Made by a program: the position numbers and the translations under genes. This document shows, piece by piece, positions 12,034 through 24,099 of a stretch of 64,000 nucleotides of DNA. Source of the DNA: Scenedesmus sp. ARA3 (taxonomy: Eukaryota > Chlorophyta > Chlorophyceae > Sphaeropleales > Scenedesmaceae); NCBI GenBank assembly GCA_004335835.1, contig RWJK01001502.1:32867-96866 (forward strand). The letters are read 5' to 3'. How positions within the stretch are numbered: position 1 is the stretch's first letter; every line of letters begins with the position of its first letter. The notes under the pieces were generated by a model. It was given only the letters and a program-made list of their open reading frames with translations, had not been told where the DNA came from and did not search any database.

Positions 12034-13126
12034 GCTTATGCTGCATAGGCTGATGAAAGCACATGGCCTCGTGGCCTTTTGTTTATGGATGGATAAAATG
12101 ATGGGATGTGCGGAAATTATGCATCATGCACATTCCTGCGCTCAACGTACACATGTTTTTGACCGCACAGGTTTGCTGACAGGTGTTAGCAAAGACGAGG
12201 CTGTGCCATCTACACTGTTGCTTTTGTGTTGAACATTGTTGTGTGGTGGTGCTGCTTGCATTACTGTTGAGGTGTGACTTGCATAAGTTGAGACAGACGC
12301 ACTCGCTAGCCCACTGCAGGCCAATTGCATTGCATGCGCCTGCAGTCAAAGCGCTGCACAATGCATCCCACTGGACCGTGTACGCATGCACATATGATGC
12401 TGAGGGGTGTGACCTGAACCGCCTGTCTCTGCAGATATCAATTACAGCCATGCCAGCTAACAAGCAGCACTTGCTGTCTGTGTCGAGCTACTACACCCAA
12501 ACCTGCTGCTCAGCTGCTGCTGACAGTGCGATGTGTTGGATGAGTGCACCCCGCCGGTGTCTGTGTCATTGACCAAGCTATCTTCTGCTGAAGGTTAAAG
12601 CATCACGTGGTTGCCCAATGAGCCTGTGATGGGCGCGGCAATGGGCTGTTGGTGCAACGGCAATGCCCTGGTGGTGCCTTGGTGGCTATGTAAACGACCC
12701 CTGATATAGAGCGTTACAAACCATACAAGACAATTGTATTTTTCAAGCCCAGGACCTTGGCGAGCCGAGGGGGATGAAGTCAGCGCATGGTGTTTTACAG
12801 GCACCTTGGTAAACCGCCTGGTGACAAGGGTGTAGCACAAAGGGTGAGCACGTGGGTAGGAAGGTGTGGTGCGTGCCGCATACACGCGAAGCGTTCAGTA
12901 AGTTGAACAGCTGCTAAACACTGCAATTTAGTTTAGTTTTCTGCAGTTATCTGAGCGGAAGTGATCGTAGAACAGAACAGAGGCGCGAGAACTCCGAAAC
13001 GCAACTGCCAGACTGCAGTGGCGACCAACGACACCCAAGCCAGCCTGTGACAAACACAACAGCGGTCTTAAAGACACAACGTATCTTGGCTGTGCCTTAC
13101 AAGCTGCTGGTCACACAGCTGCTGAC

Positions 13127-13160
<34 letters not shown>

Positions 13161-13230
13161 CCTGGCAGCAGCAGCTGCTGCTGGGTTGGCTTCCACTTAC
13201 TGGCAGGCAGGGCGCGCACTGACAATAACA
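12034..13230. other. Intergenic spacer, amidase 3' side to dehydrogenase 5' side
   Basis: No supported exon on either strand. An AGC run (13131-13159) lies about 70 bases before the dehydrogenase ATG, in its probable 5' leader. Nothing else of note was seen. Confidence 0.55.
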
Positions 13231-16200
13231 ATGGAGGAACGTGATACTCAACCTGCTGAAACAACTCCCATCACGGGTAAGGTGATCCAGATCTCCTGAC
13301 AGCAAGTGACACACCCATTCAGAGATGCGGGTGTACACACGCACATGTGGCACGTATGCACGCTCACATTGCCTGTCTCTCTACATGTACGCCAGTTACA
13401 TCAACCTGTAACTCTGCTCACTCTTCACACCTGCACGTAGCAAACATAATTGTTGCAAGGTACCCGCCGGCGCCACCAGCCAGCACCATTGCAGAGCTGC
13501 TGAATGCCAGGCTGCCGCCAGGAGTGACGCTGCTGGGATGTGGCCAGAGCCCTGCTGAGTTGCAGCACCTCACACAGCAGCAGTGGGCCTCAGCAGATGT
13601 GCTGATTGTGTGGGGTGCCAGAAACCCAAATGCCAAGGTGTGTGCCGGGCACAGCTGCCACACAAGTTGCACCGCAAGCTCTGTGCCACAAGTGCAGCAT
13701 GATTTCCCTCCTAAGGCATCAAGCAAAACTGTGTCACCTCCTTACATTTGACCAATTTCTTGGCTGGGCAGTGAGCGCGTGCCAACAACCTGATAATACA
13801 ACACGCCATTGACTTGCGCAGCAAGCAAGATGAGACCTTCGACGCGGCGGCGGATCACAGGAGCATCACCAGCGCTGACGTTTGCTCTTTGTTGCTGTTG
13901 GCCGTGCCATCCTTGCAGGAGTTCTATGCAAAGCTCACTGGCCTCAAGTGGCTGCACTCAGTGGCTACTGGGCTGGAGCTGTGGCTGACGCCAGAGGTGC
14001 TCAGCACTAGCGTCACCATCACCAATGCAAAAGGCGTCACCGCAAACTCGATGGCAGAGTGAGCTGCAAGTGCTGCAAGTGCTGCAAGTGCAGCTGCCTT
14101 GCTCATGCACACCAACGCCAGTCAGCCAGCCAGCCAGCCAGCAAGCCAGCAAGCAGTTGAGCTCAACTGGCGGAGTCAGCCTTGCCTAGTATGCAAACAA
14201 GCCACTGGTGTTCATTGCTGTCGCGGGGATCCTAGCAACACTGCAGCTGCAGGGCAAATTGAAGTCGGTCGTGATGCTGCTGTTGCTGCTGCCGCATGCA
14301 CCGCAGGTTTGCAATGATGTGCTGCCACTACTTCTCCAGGCAGCTGCCGCGCCTGTTGGAGGCCCAGGCAGCACACAGGTGAGCGTGAACAGGAACTGGC
14401 TGCTCAACCTGATGTGGCTGTTGTTAGGTGTTGGTGTGCGTGTGGCTAGCAGGTGCAAGCACGTTCACGCGTTGCGTTGTGGTGCTTGCGTCCAGTGGCC
14501 ACATGGGGTTGACTTTGGTTTCCACCACAAACACAGCAGAACTGACACCTGCTTTGTGAAGCAGTATGCCTGCCTACATTTGACTGAACAACAATGGCAT
14601 GGTGCAGGCTGAATCCTCACATTGGCAAAGTCTGCAAATGCCGCTGCACGGTGGGTAGTGCCTACGATGGAGGGGCTGCATGCCAGATCCACACCAGATC
14701 CTTGGTCCTGACGAGCTGAGGCAGCATTGATGAATAAAGCGCTAGGAATACAGCAGGCTGTAGCTGCTGTGCGAAACATCGTGTCTGCCCACATGTGGCT
14801 GTGAAAACTGCGTGTTGCACCAAAATGCTGCAGATGTGCTTGAGGTAGAGGAGCTGCGGGACAGCACCTCGGGCCTGGTGGGCTGCGGGCACACCAATCG
14901 ACTATGAAAACAGCAAGCTGCAGCTGCTGTGTGTGATGTGACGCAGTGTGTGTCCCCACATCGCATTGCTGCAGGTGGGATGTGTTTGAAGTTGAGGAGC
15001 TGCGTGGGGCCACCTTGGGCCTCGTTGGCTGCGGGCACATTGGGCGGCGCGTGGCGCAGCTGGGCGGCGCATACGGCATGCGGGTGGTGGCGCTGCGCAG
15101 CAACCCCGCGCTGTCGCAGCTGGACGTGGATAGCGGCCTGCTGGTGAGGCCTGAGCTGTTCTAAATTGGTCTATGGATGCATGAAGCATGCTACAATCTT
15201 GCTGCATGGCGACAGTGACCTGCTGGTGAGGTCTGACCTGTTTTGCGGTTGGTCTGGATGCATGACTTGCGGTGCTGTCTATGCTGTCGTGCTGCGTCAC
15301 CAGTGTGGTAGAAGCTGCTCCGGCGCTGCTGCAGCTTCCGCAATGTCAATCAACAAGTGCCAGGCAGCCAGTCCAGCTGCTTGTTGGCGAGCATGGTATG
15401 TTCACGTGACCTCTGCTGCTGACGTTGCAGGATCGAGTGTATAGCCCTGAGCATTTGCATGAGGTGATGGCGTGCAGCGACTATGTGGTGGTCAGGTGAG
15501 CGCGGCACGCAGGCAACAGCAGGCGGTTTGTCTGGCCGCAACAACGCAGCCGTGATCACGCTTGTGGCATTGAAATCCTTGCAGAGCATGCCCTTGCTGC
15601 AATGACGCCAATTCGGTGCTTGCGCTTTCGGAAACTAGGCATGAGATGGACGCCTCACCCTGTGTTGTTTACCTCTGCGCCTGCCCTGCTGCAGCACCCC
15701 GTACACGCCAGACACGCACGAGCTGATCAGTGCAGCAGCCATCGCAGCCATGAAGCCCACGGCAGTGCTCATCAACGTGGGCAGGGGCAGGTGCATCGAC
15801 GAGGCAGCGCTCATTGAAGGTGGGGGTCATTGCATAGATGCAGCACCACCGTGGCCGAGCCAGCGACTGGCTGGTTGTTGCAGTAGTATAAGTGTGTTAT
15901 CTTTGCAGTGTGCTTGTTGTGGGTTAAAATAGACAGCATGCCAACAACCATGCAGCATGCTGCACAAAAACATGTCAATATCGTTGCTGCATGCATACAC
16001 TAACAGCGTTGGTTAAGCACAACGGCAGCGGCTCATGCAGTCCCAATCATTTGCATGCCCTCGTCTTTCACATCACCACGCAACTCATGTCTGCCAGCAA
16101 CTGCCTCGTCTGACAGTCAAGTACTTACTGTCTGCTACTTGACGCCTCGCAGCGCTGCAGGCCGGCCGCATCAGGGGCGCGGGCCTGGACGTGTATCAAG

Positions 16201-16382
16201 TTGAGCCGCTGCCACCCTCCAGCCCACTATGGGGTTTGCCAAATGTGCTGCTGTCGCCGCACCGAGCCGCCTTCCACAGCAACTTCTTCCGCGACAGCGT
16301 GGACCTGTTTGCACGAAATTTGCAGCGGCACCTGGCTGGGCAGCCGCTGCTGAATGTGCTGGACAAGCAGTCGCAGTACTAG
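13231..16382 (+). CDS. D-isomer-specific 2-hydroxyacid dehydrogenase (GhrA / hydroxypyruvate reductase type)
   Basis: Eight exons keep phase: 13231-13276, 13441-13637, 13919-14058, 14307-14378, 14975-15143, 15431-15495, 15695-15819 and 16153-16382, giving 347 residues, normal for the family. The start MEERDTQP is the ATG whose exon joins in phase; it leaves little room for a transit peptide. Seen in order: TITNAKGVTANSMAE, the Rossmann loop LGLVGCGHIGRR, NVGRG with the substrate-binding Arg, LDVYQVEPLP with the catalytic Glu, and LSPHRA with the catalytic His. The enzyme should reduce an alpha-keto acid such as glyoxylate or hydroxypyruvate with NAD(P)H. The Arg in VVALRSNP after the second Rossmann strand hints at NADPH, by family analogy. 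Introns 4 and 5 contain partial copies of neighbouring exon sequence. Confidence 0.9.
14745..15050 (+). repeat. Diverged tandem duplication of the acceptor and start of dehydrogenase exon 5
   Basis: The stretch about 14745-14890 resembles about 14903-15047. It includes intronic sequence, a CTGCAG-like acceptor and the exon start that encodes DVFEVEELRG, read in the copy as DVLEVEELRD. The copy loses the frame after the GCGGGCACA block. A still weaker relic may precede it at about 14680-14740. Confidence 0.75.
15131..15263 (+). repeat. Duplicated donor segment after dehydrogenase exon 5
   Basis: 15131-15183 and 15213-15263 are related. Both carry CCTGCTGGTGAGG, the end of exon 5 with its GTGAGG donor, and both end in GGATGCATGA. 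The second copy is intronic and offers a spare donor. Confidence 0.8.
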
Positions 16383-17024
16383 CGTGTTTGGCGGTGCATC
16401 TGGCAACTCCTGGACATTTGCAGGGTTGTGCATCGCATGGCATGTGGCGTGTATTTTTGAAGCGCTTTTGGCCGGTTAATGTTCAACAAGTTTAAAGCCG
16501 GCAGTTGTGCTCTGCACACAACGCCTTGGGGGAGTAGCTCCAGGTTTGACTTTGCACACTTTGCGCAGCAGTGCTGCTAGCAGGTTGCTGATCAGCTGCA
16601 TGAGCCGCTGGCGCTTAAGTCATTGCTGAATGAGGCTGGCACGTGATCCTTCCAGTCCTTTACGTGATTCCTCTGTACAAAAGATGTCTGACACCTTGCT
16701 TTGCACCCACCAGGGTGTTGCTGCTCCAGCAACTGTGCATATGGGTTTACCCTCAACATGTGTTGCGTGTGAGCCAAATGTAAAGCGCTCTTTTCAGGCG
16801 GGGCGTAGTGGAGCAGTGTGCATCTGTTGCTCCTGGCATGGCTGGCTCTGCAGCAATGGTTTGTTGATTATGTAAGCGGGAGGAGATGATGATGGCAAGT
16901 AACGTGGCCAGACCATGCTGATTGACTTAACACCGAATACCCTGAACTTCATCCCAGTCTATGCCTCAAACTAATCGAACAGCAATGTCATCACAAGCTA
17001 TCACATTGATAGCCGGTCAACGCG
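16383..17024. other. Intergenic spacer between convergent genes
   Basis: The dehydrogenase (+) and the large Gln/Ala-rich gene (-) both end here, so this is 3' flanking DNA. A TGTAAA at about 16779-16784 matches the usual green-algal polyadenylation signal TGTAA and may serve the dehydrogenase. No exon was seen. Confidence 0.5.
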
Positions 17025-20000
17025 TCACAGGTGCCCGCCCAGCTGTGCCACTGCCATGTCAGCATCAGCCGCAGCCCTCAGCACGCCCAGCCAGCAGCCA
17101 GCCAGCTCAGGCCCCAGCTGCCGCCCACCAGCCAGCACAGCAACATCACTGCCGCCAGCAGCTGTACCTGCTGCGGCGAGATCTGCGGCAACCTGCTGCT
17201 GCTGCTCTCCAGCTGCAAGTGCGGCAGCAGCATCTGCTGCAGCAGCCTCAGTCATATGCGGCCTCTTCACACCACCAGCAGCAGCACCCACAGCACCTTG
17301 ACCAGCTGGTGGCTTGTTCTCCTGGCCGCAGTGATCCGGCTGCTGCAGGCCCCTCATTGCTGCTGCTGCTGCATTGTCAGTTGCAGCTGTCTGGGCAGTG
17401 TGGCTGCTGCTGCTGCTGCTGCTGCTGTGCAGCTCCTGCAGTGTTGCTTCCAGCACCTGGCACTGCAGACCCACCGCCTGGGTGAGTGCGTCAGTGGCAG
17501 CCAGGCAGGCTGCTGCTGCTGCAGCAGACACGGGGCTGACTTGACAGTTCACACTGCGACCACCCTGCGCATGACACAGCACCAGCAGTGTAAAAGCAAC
17601 ACAGCAGCAGACAGGTTCAGTGAGCCAAGAGCCAGGCAGTGCCAAAACACGACAACCCTTACAAGACAAAGCTACGTGATAGGAGGAGGCCCCTGCGTGC
17701 GTTTGACGCGTAGTAAAACGTGCAGCAGCACACATCAGCAATAAGGTGTGCTCTTGTCATTGAACGCTGCATACAGTGTGCCTGCCTTGTCGTGTACAAC
17801 ATGTTGCCGCACTCACCCCTGGCAGGTGCTGTACAGCTGTCAGCAGCAGCTGCTGCAGCACATCCACCTCCTCGCTGCTGCTGCCAGCCAGCTCCACATG
17901 CACAGCCTTGCTGCTGAACCACACCAACCGCATGCTGCAGCCACTGCTGCTGCTGCTGCTGCCATGCAGCATGCCTTGCGTGCTTCTTAGCTGCAGCAGC
18001 ATATGCACTGGCTGCTGCTGCTGTGGCTGTTGGTCAAGCTGCTGCACCGCATCTGCCAGGGCAGAAGTACTGACACCTGTCACTGCAGTGAAGCCCATCT
18101 GCTGCTGCAGCACAGACGGCAGCAGCAGCAGCTGGCTACCGCTGCCACCTCCAAAGCCTGCTGAGTCACATTGCAGCAGCAGCTCCCTCGTGTGCTTGGG
18201 TGTGAGCATCCCGGCTGGCTGCTGCTGCTGCTGCTGCTGCTGCAAGCTGTGGTGGCCACCCTGCGCCTCAATTGCAGCTGCAGGTGCTGCTGCAGTTGCT
18301 GCTGCATCATGCATGACAGAGTCAGGTGCATCACGCTCGCTCTCTTGGGAGTCTTTGATCACAACGTCCTCATGCTGCTGTGCCCCATGCTCTTGCATTG
18401 CACTGTAGGGTGTTGGAGGCACCACATCAGCCCCCGCGTAGCTGCTAAGAGGCCCTGTTGCTGCTGCTGCTGCTGCAGCTGGATGTCGGCAAGAAGCACC
18501 CGCTGTCAATGCACCTGGCAGCTGGTGGTTGTGTGTGGTTCCTGATCTTCTGTTGGGTGTGTGCATGCCCTCTGAGTTTGGTGCGGCGAGCCCAGCTATG
18601 CCTGTCCATGCTGCTGCTGCTGCTGCTGCTGTTGCTTGGATGTTGTCACTGCCAAAGTGCTGCAGGACTGCAGGCTGTGCCAGCTGTGCGCCCGCCAGGT
18701 GCTGCAGCAGCAGCTGCTCTGCAGGCACTTGCAGGGGCGGCAGGTGCAGCAGCGCTGTAGCAGGCGCAAGCAGCTCAGCGCAGTCCAAGTCATGCCCTGC
18801 AGGCCCAGCAGCTGCTGCGGCGGTGGCTGTAGCACTGGCTAGCTGCCTGCCCTTCACTTGAGCTACTGCCTGCTGGCTGCAGCAGGCAGCAACCACCACA
18901 GCAGCTTGCAGCAGCACAGCAGGGCCAGCATTCAATACACTGCTGCTGTTGCTGCCTGCAGCAGCAGCAGCTGCCATCGCAGAGGCAGCTGACACATATG
19001 GATCACTGCTGCTGCGCCCTGCTGTGCCTGCTGTTACCACAGCCTGCTCCCAGCTGCTACTCAGCCCACCAACCCCACTCATGCTGCTGCTGCTGCTGCT
19101 GCTGCCGCTTTGAGCAGCTAGTGCCACCTGCACCAGTGAGCTCAGTGGCAGCAGCGCCTGCACAGTCAGCAGCCCAGCCACAGCATCCCACTGCCAGCTG
19201 GACTGAGAAGTAACAGGTGACACGTCAGCATGCCACAGCACACACTCTGCATGGCATGGCTGTAGCAGCGGGCCCCACCAGCTGCTGCTGCTGCTGCCAT
19301 CCACAGCCTTTTCCTCGACACCTGGCTGCCGTTGATCAAGCTGCTGTTGCTGCTGCACGTGATTGTGCTGTTGCGTCGAGTGTTGCACCTGCAGGCGGGG
19401 CTTTAGCCGCGCAACCAGCTGCAGCTGATCCCCTGCAAGCTGCATGCTGCTGCTGACCAGCTCCAGCAGCAGCCGCATTCCTTGCTGCAGCTGCTGCTGC
19501 TGCTGCTGCTCTTGTGCCTCCTGCAGCTGCTGCGCTATGCGCTTGCCCACCTGGTATGCTGCTACTGCTGCTGCTGGGTCGCTCACCCGCGTCAGCGGCA
19601 GGCAGTACTGCCGTGCGCTGCTGCCCTGCAGCCTGTCAGCTGACAGCTGGCACAGCTGCCTGTGTGCTGCTGCTGCCACGCGCTGCCCACGCGACAGGCG
19701 GGCCTGCAGGGCAGACAGGTCGCTGCTCTCTGCGCAGGCATCAAGGAGGTACAGCAAACAGCCACCGCATGAAGGCTTAGCGACGGGCGGGTTGTGGTTG
19801 AATGCACAGTGAAAAGCGAAAAAGGCAAGGAACCTCACTGCGTACGAAGGCTTGCAAACAGATCAAGATCTGGATCCCTCACGCGCAGTGTTACGCCACA
19901 AGGCGCTAGTGCGGCGCCGCAATGTGCAGTTGGAAAACGTTAGTTGGTTATATGGTGATGCAGCGGGCCTGGCTGAGGCACACAATTGTAGCCAGATTTG

Positions 20001-21850
20001 GGCCCAGGTCTCGGGTCTCACCTTGCTGCCAACGCCCCTCCAGTGCTGCCATCATTGCCTGCAGGCCCCTCAGCTCATTCAAGCTGCTGCTCGTGGCTGC
20101 TAGCCCCTCCTCGCTAGACCCTGCTGCTGCTGCTGCTGCCTGTTGGATTGGTGGAGGGCTCTGCAGCAGGCCTACAATAGCGCCTGGCAGCTGGCAATCT
20201 GCACTACCAGGTGGCAGCCATGCATAGCTGTCTAGGCCTGAGCTGAGGAATGCCTGCTGGCCTTGCTGCTTGTCTTCTGCTGCTGCGTTCGCATGCTGAT
20301 GGTCTAAAATCACTAGTGCTGCCAGCTGCAGCGAGTTGCTGTTTAGTACTGATATTCCTGCTTCTGAGCTGGTGCGGGATTGCTGGTGCTGCTGCTGCTG
20401 CTGCTGCCACGGGCATGTCAGCCCCATGGGCAGGCTGGGCACCAGCAGCGCTGCTGCACCTTGCACTGCAGCAACCACCTGCAGCTGCCCTGCCTGCTGC
20501 ACCAGCAGCGACACGCTGCTGCTGCTGCTGCTGCTGTTGCTGCTGCTGCCTGGCTCACCAGCACGATGCAGCACGGCCAGCCCATTGTGCTGCACTGCAC
20601 CAGCCACATACACCTGAGCCAGCTGCGCGATGCTTTTCACACACCCTGGAAGTTTGCCTTGCGCTTGCAGCACACATACGCAGCTACTGCTGCTGCTAGT
20701 TTGGTGTGCAGCTGTAAGCCCCTGCTGCTGCTGTGCCGGCCGCCTGCTGCTGAGCTGGAGTAGCTGCACATCGCCGCTGCTGCTGCCGATCGCAATGCTC
20801 TGCTGCCGTGCTGCACCGTCTGCAGCAGTGTGCGCATATGCACTGCTGAGGGGTGCTGCTTGCACAGCAGCGCAAGTGGGTATGTCTTGCCAGCCTGATG
20901 CATAACAGCACAAGATGCGCAGCCCTGGCAAAGGCACATCTGCTGCGTTATTACCATCTGCCATACCTGCAGCACCGCCTGCTGCTGCTGCTGCTGCTGT
21001 GGGTATTGTGGAGGAATCTTCGCTGCTGCCAAGTTGCACCTCCAGCCACAGCAGCACAGCTTGCTGCTGCGTACGGTCCGCACTGCCCCTGTGGGTCCTC
21101 CCTGCCACAGCTACGCTGACAAGCAGCTGTGCGCTGCTGCTGCCTGGCGTGGTTTGGCCAAAGTACAGCACATGCACGAACCCAGCTGCCGCATGGAGCA
21201 AGCCCCCTCTGCTGTTGCTGTTTGCATGGTGCCGCCAGCTGCTGGTGTGGTCTGCCTGCAGCAACACATCCCCTGCTGCTCCAGTGGCAAGCATGCTTGC
21301 TAGCTGCTCCTGGTGCAGACATGCCAGCAGCTGCTCAGCTGGCAACTCAAGTTCCAGCAGCTGCCACTGATCAACACAAGCAGCACTGCTCTTTCTGCTG
21401 GCGCCAGATGCTGCTGCTGCTGCTGCTGCTACTGCTACTGCTGGTGCAATCAGCAGGAGCATCTCTGGCCCCTGCTGCAGCAGCAGCAACGGCCCAGGGG
21501 CCAGCCAGCAGTGGTGCTGCTCAAGTTGCTGGAAGCAGTCGTGGTCAAACTCAGCCAGAAGGCACATCGCTGGCTGCTGTTGCTGCTGCTGCTCCTGCTG
21601 ATGATCATGGTGCTGCTGGCTGTTGTTGACAGCTAGCAGCTGCAAGGTGCTGCTTTCTTCTTTGTACAGCAGCAGCCAGCATGGGCGGCAGTGGGATAGC
21701 ATCTGCGGGCGGGGCAGGCTGGCCCCCAGACCATCGCAGCTAGCGCCAGGCTGTTGACAGATGTGCAGCAGCCGGCTGTGGCCGCTGACCTGCTCCCATC
21801 CGCTGATTGCATTGGTCTCTGCTGCCAGAGTGATGCAGCCTTGCAGGTGC

Positions 21851-21881
<31 letters not shown>

Positions 21882-22139
21882 CTGTGTTGGCTGTGAGCGC
21901 AAGCAGTGCTGGCAAGTTCCCACCATCGTGCAGCAACACATCATCAAAGCCACAGGAGGCTACAAATGACGGCTCACTAACACCTGCAGTAGCGGCAGAC
22001 AAGTAATTGTTACGATCAATTTGAAAATCACTGCCCGGCAGCACACCCACACTGTGCACCCACCTGCTAAAGGATGGTCTTGAGGTTCGGTATCATCCAG
22101 CAGACCATCATCAAGGCCCTCAAACAGCATAAAAGCCAT
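17025..22139 (-). CDS. Very large Gln/Ala/Ser-rich protein; possible divergent FANCB/FAAP100-type protein
   Basis: Four exons keep phase: 22139-22064, 21983-20022, 19729-17817 and 17564-17025, giving 1496 residues. The start MAFMLFEGLDDGLLDD is chosen because its exon joins exon 2 in phase. Low-complexity Gln, Ala and Ser runs are frequent. Between them are strand-rich pieces (LLILAP, VHVLYFG, SIAIGSSSGDVQLLQL) that suggest a degenerate beta-propeller in residues about 25-600. A helical segment around QARLSRGQRVAAAAHRQL follows, then a second strand-rich region and a C-terminal part with MRLVWFSSKAVHVEL. Propeller, helix, sandwich and C-terminal domain in that order recall FANCB and FAAP100 of the Fanconi core, but no diagnostic motif proves it. 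It is head to head with the GILT gene, 500 bases away. Confidence 0.7.
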
Positions 22140-22639
22140 GGGGGCCTGAAAGCATGCAGATCATGGGACGCAGCTGAGGTGTGACACAGCTGCTGCTGTA
22201 CTGCTTGATGGCATACCTTCACTAGCACTTGTTGAGCACGTGCCCAACCATCGGAGAACCAGTTTATGTTTGACAAAGTTAACTACTTGCAGGAATTGAG
22301 ACTGGCTGCAGGAATCACCCTGGGTTCTGGCAGAACCACTGGGCAGAACCACTGGGCAGAACACAGCAGGAAGCGGGTTCTGCACAGCTGTAACAATAGT
22401 AAAGACTGACATGGTGATTGTTCTGCTCTACGTTTTGGCTTAGTTGTGTCTGCAAGCTTTAGTGAATTGTGGCAACTCACCGCAACGACAGTTGCTTCTG
22501 CTACGATCAACTGCTTTTTGTTTTCGTGACCAGCCTTCCTGCGAGTGCAGACTGTTTACCTACATTTTCGAACCCGTGTTTGTAGCCAGCTGGCAGGCAG
22601 AAAGTCGCTAGCAAGCTGGACAGCAGCAGCAGCAGCGCC
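22140..22639. other. Short bidirectional intergenic region
   Basis: This separates divergent starts at 22139 (-) and 22640 (+) and must hold both promoters. A small direct and partly palindromic repeat of GGCAGAACC / GGTTCTG lies at about 22321-22362. No TATA box was recognised. Confidence 0.5.
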
Positions 22640-23786
22640 ATGCTGCCCAGCCATACACACAGACTTGGGCGGGGTGGCAAGCTAGCCCAGTTCAGGCCGC
22701 AGTTGATAGTGCTTTCGTTGTTTGTTGTGGCATTGTTTGTCTTGTGGCCGAGTGTCCCCAAGTATCCCAGCCAACCTGCAGCAGCAAAGCCACAGGCAGA
22801 AGGCAGCAAACAGCAAGCACCAGAAGCAGCCAAGGTGACAGTGGAGCTTTTTGTCATGTCAATGTGCCCTGGTGAGGTTCAACCCAAACACTATCTGCGA
22901 GAACAACACAGCTGGAAACTCAACATCACATCAGCCGGGGCTGTGCACTGGTTGCTGACGTGGTGAAGTCAGCCGTGTGACAGCAACTGCATGCGCATGC
23001 CTGCAGAAGCTCCTAAGCCCTTGTTTCTATGAAGGAAGTCGTTTTGCACCATTGAAGCTACTTGTGGCCACGGCAAGTCAGCTGTCCTGCATCCCTGACT
23101 TGCTTGCACGTGCACATGAGCATGAGCACCACTGCGAATCTGCCTGGTTGTGTGTGCTGCATGCAGATGCCCGCTTCTGCGAGTCCCATTTCAACTCCTT
23201 CATCAAGCAGCTGCCATCATTGGCCTCCGTACGCACCGAATACATTGCCAGGCTTGAGGACAACGACACAAAGGTCGCATGCATGCACGGGCAGCGCGAG
23301 TGCGTAGGCAACAAGCTGCAGATGTGCCTGCAAGCACACCTGCCAGCAGACAAGAATATCGCCTGGTACCTGGATATCCTGAAGTGCCAGTCACAGGGCG
23401 ATGTGACAAAGGTTGAAGAGCTCAAAACGTGCATGACTGCCAGCGGCGTGGCGGCAGATGTGCAGGACAGGGTGGCTGCGTGTGCAGCTGGGGAGCTAGG
23501 GGATCAGCTGCTGCTGCAGTCAGCAAAGGTGGTCAAGGAGCGGGACGTGCACAAGAGCTGCACAGTGTACATCGCTGGCAAGCGGCGCTGCATCCGTGAT
23601 GGCGGCACCTGGTACAAGTGCCCAGAAGGCAACTCAGCAGGCGCGTTCATCAAGCAGATATGTGATGCACACAAGGAGAGCTCAGGCAGCGTGTCAACCG
23701 AGTGCAAGGCAGCGACAGCCGCCAACCCGTACGTGCCAGAGTCACCCAAGGCGGATGCTGGGCGGTTGCTACAAGGCAGCGTATGA
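22640..23786 (+). CDS. GILT-family thiol reductase, membrane anchored
   Basis: Two exons, 22640-22871 and 23167-23786, join in phase to give 283 residues. A hydrophobic segment at about residues 22-38 (LIVLSLFVVALFVLW) follows a basic N-terminus and looks like a signal anchor. The GILT fold begins at KVTVELFVMSMC. The active site across the splice is CPDARFC, a form I associate with algal and fungal members, in place of the animal CxxC. The GILT signature is clear as ACMHGQRECVGNKLQMC. Animal GILT reduces protein disulphides in lysosomes; a secretory or vacuolar disulphide role here is inference. The C-terminal 40 residues are a Ser/Ala-rich tail. The intron is 295 bp; a further small exon in it was not needed to keep frame. 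Confidence 0.88.
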
Positions 23787-24099
23787 GGCTGGGCTGGGCT
23801 GGGCTGGGCTGGGCTGTGTGCTGAGTAGGTGCTAGTGTAGAGACAGGACTGGCTTGTTGGTAAGCAGCAAAGTGGATGTCTTCGTGCTAGGCGTGCGTCA
23901 TGGCGCAGCATTTGTGCGCGCCCGCAGCGCTGCTGGCATCTTGGAATCAATTGCGATTCAACGTTCTGCATGCTCGGTACGCATTCTTTACACAGCAACT
24001 GTTGTGATCCAGTATGCCACATAATAAGCAAAGTCCCTCACGCAGTTGCGGGTCGAGGCTAACTGCATCGTGTCTGCACAAGACATGTCTATCACCCCA
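23787..24099. other. Convergent intergenic spacer
   Basis: 3' flanks of the GILT (+) and TBC (-) genes. Just after the GILT stop at 23786 is a short GGGCT tandem (about 23789-23815). No exon was seen. Confidence 0.55.

Noticed and set aside
16961..22006. Many long plus-strand open frames opposite the large Gln/Ala-rich gene
   Set aside because: They are Cys/Leu/Ala-rich antisense reads of CAG/CTG repeats. The minus-strand exons have phase-consistent splice sites and mixed-composition segments.
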